This document shows positions 56,510 to 64,000 of a stretch of 64,000 nucleotides of DNA, piece after piece. A program made the position numbers and the translations under genes. The stretch's first letter is position 1; every line of letters starts with the position of its first letter. Source of the stretch: Sugiyamaella lignohabitans (taxonomy: Eukaryota > Ascomycota > Dipodascomycetes > Dipodascales > Trichomonascaceae); the NCBI RefSeq assembly GCF_001640025.1, contig NC_031671.1, positions 496,001 to 560,000 on the forward strand, in the 5' to 3' direction. The notes under the pieces are model-generated. The model was not told where the DNA came from. It did no database searches and saw nothing but the letters and a program-made list of their open reading frames with translations.

Positions 56510-59288
56510 TTAGAAACACTTTCTGTGGACGATGGAAGGACCAGACTCGTCGTACTCTTGCTTGGAGATCCACATTTGTTGGAAAGTACCCAAGGAAGCG
56601 AGGATAGAACCACCGATCCAGACAGAGTACTTTCTCTCGGGAGGAGCAATGATCTTGATCTTCATGGAAGAAGGAGCAAGAGCAGTGATCTCCTTTTGCA
56701 TACGCTCGGCAATACCGGGGTACATGGTGGTACCACCGGACATGACGATGTTTCCGTACAAGTCCTTACGAACGTCGACGTCACACTTCATGATCGAGTT
56801 GAAAGTGGTCTCGTGGATACCAGGAGACTCAAGACCAAGAACAGATGGGTGGAAGAGAGCCTCAGGGGCACGGAATCTCTCGTTACCAATGGTAATAACT
56901 TGTCCATCAGGCAACTCATAAGACTTCTCAAGAGAAGAAGATTGAGAAGCAGTTTGTAATTCTTGCTCAAAGTCAAGAGCAACATAACAGAGCTTCTCCT
57001 TGATCTCACGGACGATTTCACGCTCGGCAGTAGTGGTGAATGAGTAACCACGCTCAGTCAACAACTTCATGAGGTTATCAGTCAAGTCACGACCAGCCAA
57101 GTTGATTCTCATAATGGCGTGAGGAAGAGAGAAACCGGCGTAGATGGGGACAACGTGGGTAACACCATCACCAGAGTCCAAAACGATACCAGTGGTACGA
57201 CCAGAGGCGTACAAAGACAAAACAGCTTGGATAGAAACGTAGAAAGCAGGAGCGTTGAAAGTTTCAAACACAATTTGAGTCATCTTTTCTCTGTTGGATT
57301 TGGGGTTGACGGGGGCCTCAGTCAACAAAACTGGGTGCTCCTCAGGAGCAACACGCAGCTCGTTGTAGAAGGTGTGGTGCCAGATCTTCTCCATATCGTC
57401 CCAGTTGGTGACGATACCGTGCTCAATGGGGTATCTCAAGGTCAAGATACCTCTCTTGGATTGAGCCTCGTCTCCGACATATGAGTCCTTTTGGTTCATG
57501 CCGACCATCATACCGGGGTGACGAGCACGTCCGACAATCGAGGGGAAAACGGCACGGGGGGCGTCGTCTCCGGCGAAACCGGCCTTGCACATACCGGAAC
57601 CGTTATCAATAACGAGCTAGACTCGAGTTAGTTCGGGGTTCAGGGGGTGTGGGGGTCCTGCCTCCGGCGGCTGGGGCTCCGCCCCAGACCCTGGTTGTGC
57701 TCGCTTCGCGAGCGACTGGGGATCTCGTACAATGTTCAGTACAGTACTTGTGAGTGTGAGTGTACTGGTCCGGTTTCTGGCGAGTTGGTGCTATCGACTG
57801 ATGGCTGGCTGATGTCAAAGCTGAATCCTGAGACCCATGCTACAACAAAAGCCGCTACCAAAGTATTTTCACAGCTCCTTCAATCAGATAAACACTTGTA
57901 TTATCCAAAAAAACTTGAACTAGAAACCAGACCAATAACACAATACCACTGACAAATTATGAACCATATCTAACAGAGAGCGAGCCACAAACCCAGGATC
58001 TGAGCACTGTTTCAACCACCAGAAGCAATGCTTAAAGAGCGAATCTACAAAGTGACTGGCTACATCGTCCGACACTGAAATAAACATACAGCAGCTACGT
58101 CGTCTAATCAATGTTAGTTTTCTCTTTCTCTTCTATAATACAATTTACTGCTGGTGTTTATTTGTAACAGTGATGACAACAGCCATTGGCAGAGATAACA
58201 ACAGCAGTGGTAGCAGACATAGTAGTAGGAATTGTTGTGACAGCAACACTAGTAGTTCGACCGAGCTATTGAATTGAAGAAAACAATTTGCGAAACAAAT
58301 TGTTTGAATGTTCTCATGATTCTGATGGTGGGCTCAGAAGTAGAACCAGAAACCGGGTCAGGTCGTCCGTCATAGCTGTAAATATCCAGAGGTATTATTG
58401 CACTGGTATTTCAGGTACAACTCACATGCACTGCAAAATACTGTAATGGGGGTAATTGGGAGTTGGGAGTTTAAACACCCGATGGCGCCGCACCCAACTG
58501 CCAACTCACCCAACATGAACAGTACTGCTGCTGCTGTACGGGCTGGGTTATCGCGTCTCGCATTTTGCTACTACCGGCAGCAGCCTGCTGACGTTGAAAT
58601 TCATTCGTGCCAGCAGGTCGACTAGTTCGTACATAGTACGATACAGACATGCCCTGGCTGATACCGCGTATTTTCGTCGGTCCAGTCTTTGTTCTTAATA
58701 TCAATGAAAAGTCATGTCGAGCCTCGATACTAACTTTCTTCTTCCCATCATAATAGTGATAATAATAATCAAAACGGGTCTCCGATAGTCGATTATTGAT
58801 AAGCTGTTTGTATTTCGAGTGATACTATGTCGAGAATGTCTTATCATTCAAGTCCACCAAACGACAACAACATCATCGAAAACCCAAAAAAGCTTTGTCG
58901 TAAACAAGTCTCGGTATTCAATTGCATGATATAACCCCATGAATGTCTTGTAAACTGGTAGTTATCGTTGACTTTTCACTAGATGTGTCAAGTAAGATAA
59001 CGCAGCTACAAGCAGGTTCATCACTTAGAAACGAACAAACCAACAAGGTCATGAAAAACAGCAAATAAACTGATTATTCTAGAACCTATCAAGATTATTA
59101 ACAGCTCTTTGAACTCCGATTGCCAATAATCATATCAATTGAGTTGCGTTGAGCATGTAATGTTCAGGCCACGTTCAATATCAAACTACTACTAATACTC
59201 TACCACCACCGCACCACGTCAACAATAACACCAACACCGACTTGTCTCCACCAACCACAGTTTAATTGAATATCTACTCACCTTCCAT
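56510..59288 (-). CDS. ACT1: Actin (two introns, 7-nt and 14-nt first exons)
   Basis: This is conventional cytoskeletal actin. Exons 59282-59288 (ATGGAAG), 58090-58103 (14 nt, encoding the rest of DDVAA) and 56510-57616 join to [20 protein letters not shown] and a total of 375 residues, exactly the canonical length. Intron 1 is 1178 bp with donor GTGAGT and ACTAAC then TTAG; intron 2 is 473 bp with donor GTATGT and ACTAAC then TCTAG, and contains a GC-rich half element. Actin hallmarks include [20 protein letters not shown], the [17 protein letters not shown] nucleotide loop and the C-terminus [11 protein letters not shown]. The residue pair RA in VGRARH is a minor departure from the usual RP. 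On the gene strand a CT-rich tract lies just upstream, as in highly expressed yeast genes. Confidence 0.97.
57660..57713. repeat. GC-rich element, half copy inside ACT1 intron 2
   Basis: A left arm with tip B, located about 40 bp from the acceptor on the gene strand. Confidence 0.9.
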
Positions 59289-59383
59289 TGTTGATTAAAA
59301 TTGAATTTCTTCCTTTTAAATAAATAAATACACCGAAACGAAATATCCGTGGACCTCTTTTTCAAGAAAAAATCTCGTTGATT

Positions 59384-59475
59384 AAGAGAAAGAAAGGGGA
59401 AAGAAGAAGAGAAGGAAAATAAAGGAAAGAAAGGCAACAGGAACGAGGGGGAAAGGGCAAGCCAGGGCAGGGCAG
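59384..59475 (-). promoter_or_regulatory. CT-rich tract upstream of ACT1
   Basis: A purine-rich run on the + strand (pyrimidine-rich on the gene strand) about 95-190 bp upstream of the ACT1 start codon, typical of promoters or leaders of highly expressed yeast genes. Confidence 0.5.
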
Positions 59476-60202
59476 TGGCCATGCCACGCCAGCACCATTG
59501 GCGGCAGCAGCAGCCCACCAGCAGCACCAGTGCCAGACTATGCGAGCTGGACGTTGGGACCAATCACTATAACGAGGATATTATTCGCAAGCAGCCCAAA
59601 GTAGCCACTAATTTTGAGCCACGGCCCCAGGAGCCAGTCGCGAGGGGCTACTTTGCAGCTCCCACCACCGCTGGACTGGCCGTCTGTCTGAACAGGGGAA
59701 AAATACGAACCCAGGCGTCGCCCCCACGGCCGAGCCCCGCCAAGAAGTTCAAGCCGGAACCCAGCCAGAAAACACCCCTCACAAACGAGCCGGTCCCCTG
59801 AGACCCCCAATCGCCTGCTTGGTGGCCATTTCCTACTCCAGCTGCCATTTGCCACCCAGTAATTATCGATTTCTCGCTAACAGCAGCCGACTGACGCTGT
59901 CCACTGTCTCACTAACGGCGCGTCCAGTGTACGTCCAGTGTACACTACTACATACTACATACTACTCCTACCCCCTCTACAGCTCTACACGCTCCATCCC
60001 GCTCATGTACCATGTAATAACAACACATGCCGCCACCCACCACCCCCTGAACCGTATCTCAGTCCGGGTCACAAGCCAGAGTGGCGACGAGGCTCAGCGG
60101 CCAAGCCAAGCTGCCCAGACCGCCACCGTAATCTCCCTGAAACGAACCACCGGGCCCCCTCTCAGTCCCCACAGCCCCGCACTTCAGCCACCCCCAACTC
60201 CC

Positions 60203-60343
60203 GACTCGAGCGAAGCGAGAGGAGCCACGGGGTCTGGGGCGGAGCCCCAGCCGCCGGAGGCAACACCCCGGGCGCCCACTGTGCCTCCGGCGGCTGGGGC
60301 TCCGCCCCAGACCCCGTGGCTCCTCTCGCTTCGCTCGAGTCGG
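60203..60343. repeat. GC-rich element pair in outward order (right arm then left arm)
   Basis: A right arm with tip C is followed by a left arm with tip C, the reverse of the usual order, with a short spacer CAACACCCCGGGCGCCCACTG. The whole is still an inverted repeat but centred on the terminal boxes. Confidence 0.88.
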
Positions 60344-61133
60344 AGTTTGGGGGTGCCCCCGGTATAGTGATGGGCGGAGCCAGGGGTGGGGTGAGTAGGT
60401 GTTTCAGGGGGTGGATGAGGAAGGGAGAGGGGAGAGAAGCGGGGAGGGTCTGGTGGTGACAATTGGCTGGTGCTGGGGGTGAAGCGGACGGTGGTTCGAC
60501 GGCAGCGGTCATGTCTGAGATGCGCTGGCCGGCTCTTGTGGTGGGTTCGGCCCAACGGTCCCACCGATCCGCTATCAACTGCGCGACCGCTGATTGGCTG
60601 GAGTCGCGCCGATTGCATATCGTGAACGCCAGCAACTGGCGGCCCGGCAGTCCCGATTATGGGCCATCATCGACTATCAACCAGGATCTGACTGTGTGCT
60701 CGAATGCGCGGTTTAACGGCAACTGTCGTGTGCATAAACGAGTTCGTTTGTCGCTGAAGAGAGCCGGGTCTCAGATATCAGCATCTCTTTACTGGCCATG
60801 GCCAGGGGGAGTTCAGCCGCCCGTGGGGGCCTGACAAACCTCCAATGTCGAGAAGTATGGGTTCTTGAGCTCGTGCTATCTCCATTCGCCCAGTCATTTG
60901 TCTCTCTGCTTCAGAGAGTCCCGCAAACCGTCTTTAATGGCCGGCTTCGCTGTCGAATCGCCAGCTGTCACTGGTGGACCTATGGCAAAAATCAGCGCCG
61001 TGCATTGCACTTCTAGGGAGATTTCAGGGGTAGTCTATGCACGACTGGAAACCGTCAAACTGTGACCCCAGTCAAGTGAAAATCAAATACGACGAGAACC
61101 CCGAGACCCAGCTAGCTTGCGAGTAGGGAGTGT

Positions 61134-61183
61134 GCCTCCGGCGGCCGGGCTCCGCCCGGACCTGGTTGTGCTCGCTTCGCGAG
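61134..61183. repeat. GC-rich element, half copy (left arm, tip B)
   Basis: A left arm with a shortened inner stem (CCGGGCTCCGCCCGG) and tip B. Confidence 0.85.
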
Positions 61184-61351
61184 CGGCTTCGACCGTAGGG
61201 GGAGGATGTGGTTCTGTGGGCAACACTGAGCTCAGGGGGTCGCTGTATCACTAATTCATTCTTCGCGAACGTTGTTGGTCAGTCGTAGGCATCTCCTTGC
61301 TTTGAAACTCTACTGAATACTTCTCTTCTTCGCCAATCCCCTATTGCTAGT

Positions 61352-61404
61352 TCGAGCGAAGCGAGCAACCAGGGTCTGGGGCGGAGCCCCAGCCGCCGGA
61401 GGCA
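61352..61404. repeat. GC-rich element, half copy (right arm, short tip)
   Basis: A right arm beginning TTCGAGCGAAGCGAGC, like the arm at 41045. Confidence 0.85.
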
Positions 61405-62912
61405 GTCTGATGATCACAGCTGTCAGAACTGTCCAATGTCAGCCAAGCAGTTGATGTGGTCGGTGGATTAGTGGTGGTACAGAGAACTAGTGCTCAAGAA
61501 CAGAAACAAATGTCTACGGTAGAACGTAATTCCAGAAGTGACCTCAGGCGCCGTCCGGTTGGTCTTGGACAGTTGAAGCGATTGGAATCACAGGGTAGAA
61601 AGGAATAATGGTCCCAGAAGTGGTAGAGCTACAATTGCTGGGGTGTAATTAGCTACAAGATCCAGTCGGCGCGAAGCACTGGAAGAGCATTGAAGAATCG
61701 AAATATTTGCCCAATAGAATGGTGTTACAACTAGCTACAGCTAGAAAGAGGATTCGGGAGACTTGACAGGCCAGATGGATATAGCATAAGACATAGAACA
61801 GGGGAGAAGAGAACTGACAAACCAATAGTTCGATAGCATTCAAGAGAATTATCTGACCACATTATAAATAACAGAATAGAGTTGACATATTTTTGACGAA
61901 GAAATCGCTATAAACTATAGCTCAGCACGTGAAAATCACATGTCAAGAATTTCAGTCTAAGACTCTAGGAGGACCGTTTTACAGTCGCTGCGAAAGTGGC
62001 CATGCTTGCCACAATTAAAGCGCACTTTCTGCCTTGTCCAACCCTAAGCTTCTTGCTGTGGGAATTAAGAGAGTCGTGGTGAACCTTGTGGTTTGACAAT
62101 AAAGCCAAATCAGAATAATCGTGTGGAGACTTTCTTGATCAGGCTAAAACTTCGAAGGCTGTCATGTTTTCAACATCATCCTCAATATACCCGTCCATCA
62201 AAATTCATTGGTAAAGGAATTCATCCCGCTGAAGACAAACTGAATCACAACACTTCTAACCTGGTCAATAGATAGCTTGTTCAATGTTGTAGGAAAATAT
62301 TCGACCTTATGATTATCTTTGAGGGATCATACTCCGCTTGACATCTTGTAAGGCCTTAGACAACTTCTTAGCAGGATGGCCATACAGAGCACATCCTTTC
62401 TTGTACAATTTAGCATCATACATATTTTCTATAACATATTTTCTATAATAAATACTACATGATAATACTACATAATACATAGAAGCTATATTTGATAAAG
62501 GTCGATAAGCAGTACCTCGATAGAGCTAATAGCTAATTTCCAGTATGTCCTGTGATACTGATGTTGGAGAGTTGAGAACCAACTTTAACTCCCACTGAAC
62601 CCAACCAAAACACCAGAACTCTGAAATAGCTACTTATCATCAATCTGCCAAAATCTGCCAATAGCGTCCCAGATAAGTCCAGTCGTCTAAACATTGCTGA
62701 CTGACTTCCACGAATTCTTTGGCACTTTCGCGAGCTTTCTCCCTGTTATAAACCACAATAGAACAAGATCATGTCCATTAATTTCAAACAAAATAGATCA
62801 ACCAGATCCACAGAGTTTAATCCCCGAATAGATCTCCGGTATGTTCGGAGATGATATGAACGACCCAACGCCGCAATCCCCCTAGCACCCACACCACCAA
62901 CGGTCCTAGCAA

Positions 62913-62967
62913 TCTCCTGCGAAGCAGGAGCCACGGGGTCTGGGGCGGAGCCCCAGCCGCCGGAGGC
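62913..62967. repeat. GC-rich element, half copy (right arm, tip A)
   Basis: A right arm preceded by GGTCCTAGCAAT, which resembles the standard spacer, so it may be a truncated full copy. Confidence 0.88.
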
Positions 62968-63102
62968 AACACCCCCCCTACCCCTCTCGTCCCGACTGGT
63001 GCTCTCGTCCTGACTGGTGGCGAAGAGTCGGGTCCGAAGCGCATGGCCGCGAGTTTGCCACAGCAAGCGAGCAAGTCCCAACGAGGCTGACCGACGCCGG
63101 AC

Positions 63103-63110
63103 TATTTAAA
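63103..63110 (+). promoter_or_regulatory. TATA-like element of the 63176 gene
   Basis: TATTTAAA, 66 bp before the ATG, followed by a C/A-rich leader typical of yeast messenger RNAs. Confidence 0.5.
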
Positions 63111-63175
63111 CAGGGCATCGCCTCGCATCGACGCGGGATCATCCACTCCCAACATCAACATACACACCGATCAAA

Positions 63176-63388
63176 ATGGCCATTCCACTTCCCGAGAAAG
63201 AACTGACCAAATCCGCTGACAACGCTACTGGTTCCAACACCAGCAACCTCGACGGAACTGCCAAAGAACCCTATCCCACCTCGATTCCAACCATTATCGG
63301 CAACGTTAACATCTCTAAAGAAGAGGCTGAGCGTTTGTACGAAGAGCGAATCGAGGACGAATACGCCAAGCGAGAGGGCGGAGCATAA
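63176..63388 (+). CDS. Small acidic protein of unknown function
   Basis: A 70-residue ORF starting MAIPLPEKELTKSADNATGS and ending IEDEYAKREGGA. The N-terminal half is Ser/Thr/Asn-rich and probably disordered. The C-terminal half has a short conserved-looking stretch, PTIIGNVNISKEEAERLYEE, that should form a helix. A TATA-like element and a leader with the sequence context TCAAAATGG support a real, well expressed gene. No membrane segment or signal peptide is visible. I do not recognise the family with confidence. Confidence 0.65.
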   Translation: MAIPLPEKELTKSADNATGSNTSNLDGTAKEPYPTSIPTIIGNVNISKEEAERLYEERIEDEYAKREGGA

Positions 63389-63459
63389 ACCCCCTCCCTC
63401 ACTGGCTGGCTGTGTAACAAGGTTTTAATCGGTCAATAAATTTATTATTTCCAGGACAT

Positions 63460-63724
63460 GCCTCCGGCGGCTGGGGCTCCGCCCCAGACCCTGGTTGCTC
63501 CTCTCGCTGCGCTCGAGTCGGGCGTCGGGGACCAGCAGCTCGGGATGGGATTGTCCGTGGGGTTCCTGGTTATTATTTGAGAGTTCAATATCGACGCCAA
63601 AACCACCACATTTTACACCTTTTGCAGACCCTACTTTCCCAAGGACAGTTGGCACCCCCTCGCCCGACTCGAGCGCAGCGAGAGGAGCCACGGGGTCTGG
63701 GGCGGAGCCCCAGCCGCCGGAGGC
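63460..63724. repeat. GC-rich element, two C-tip arms with long spacer
   Basis: A left arm (63460-63521) and a right arm (63666-63724) are separated by about 145 bp. The distance is much larger than the standard spacer, so it is either two half copies or a full copy with an insertion. Confidence 0.85.
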
Positions 63725-63811
63725 ACACCCCCCCTGGCGAGACCTTATCGAGCGGATCTTGGAGTATCGTGCATTGCAGAACAGGTGCATGCATGGACGT
63801 GCATATGTTGT

Positions 63812-63921
63812 CTATCGCAGTAAACGAGGATACAGGACGAAATTACCCCTGATAATCTCAGACAGCAGCGGACGGCGGTGGCTGAGCAGCTCGAGGTGCA
63901 TTTGCTCGCGATGAAGACCAG
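63812..63921 (-). CDS. Possible terminal exon of a gene entering from the right edge
   Basis: On the minus strand a GCTAAC branch-like site (near 63950) is followed by an acceptor TTGTAG at about 63922-63924. The following 110 nt read LHREQMHLELLSHRRPLLSE and on to FVLYPRLLR before TAG at 63812. The peptide is protein-like but I cannot name it. The upstream exon would lie outside the window. Alternatively this is a chance open stretch. Confidence 0.35.
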
Positions 63922-64000
63922 CTACAACTGCGTTGTTTTGAGCCGTGTTAGCAGTATTTGCGTCGAACTAGGTTCCCCGAACCAGTGCCGTTCGTAGATC

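Larger units (their letters stand above)
59476..63175. other. Region without recognised genes
   Basis: About 3.7 kb between ACT1 and the small gene at 63176. It is G/C-richer up to about 60850 and A/T-rich afterwards, with four GC-rich elements. ORFs here lack protein-like composition or arise from the elements. An ORF at 59475-59801 (+) overlaps the presumed ACT1 promoter. No tRNA or known RNA motif was found. Confidence 0.45.

Noticed and set aside
59475..59801. A 108-codon + strand ORF upstream of actin
   Set aside because: It overlaps the likely ACT1 promoter, has low-complexity Pro/Gln composition and no recognisable domain or splice signals.

Overview
This window looks like nuclear DNA of an ascomycete (budding-type) yeast. 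The genes are compact fungal housekeeping genes. Their introns carry near-perfect yeast splice signals: GTAAGT-type donors, a TACTAAC, GCTAAC or CACTAAC branch site, and an AG acceptor shortly after it. The gene set (ACT1, TUB2, PRT1, RAD53, VPS55, GLC8, a CCC1-type transporter, YPC1-type ceramidase, PEP4) is typical of Saccharomycotina. The intron count (at least 16 introns in nine genes) is higher than in Saccharomyces and suggests an early-branching lineage, perhaps Dipodascales/Trichomonascaceae. That placement is inference; no ribosomal marker is present.

Layout, left to right: ARP4 (-), eIF3b/PRT1 (+), a small coiled-coil gene (-), a 3.7-kb region without recognised genes, IMP dehydrogenase (-, one intron), vacuolar aspartyl protease PEP4 (-, two introns), a 3-kb microsatellite-rich region, RAD53 checkpoint kinase (-, three introns), a UPF0538/AIM29-type gene (+, one intron), two related secreted repeat proteins with possible Kex2 sites (-), an MPM1-like gene (+), GLC8 (+), VPS55 (-, one intron), beta-tubulin TUB2 (+, one intron), FAN1-type nuclease (-) broken by a 364-bp triplet repeat, alkaline ceramidase (+, three introns), CCC1-type Fe/Mn transporter (+), a 1667-residue sacsin/DUF3684-like protein ending in a metzincin-spaced HExxH motif (-, two introns), a small unknown gene (+), a LAT-type amino-acid permease (+), a low-complexity coiled-coil protein (-), actin ACT1 (-, with 7-nt and 14-nt first exons), a small unknown gene (+), and a possible terminal exon at the right edge (-).

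The dominant non-gene feature is a family of about 45 GC-rich, hairpin-forming inverted-repeat elements. Full copies are about 139 bp and half copies about 55 bp. They lie between genes and inside 8 of the 16 introns inferred here, but in none of the recognised coding exons. The consensus has no stop codon in any of six frames, so it produces many spurious open frames rich in Pro, Ala, Gly and Arg.

The most interesting items are this repeat family, with interchangeable stem-preserving tip hairpins; the FAN1 nuclease gene carrying a very long AAC/GTT tract that puts its two halves out of frame; the six-repeat secreted precursor and its paralog; and the ATPase-like giant protein with a C-terminal metalloprotease-like motif. 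I saw no tRNA, rRNA, recognised spliceosomal RNA, CRISPR array or autonomous transposon.
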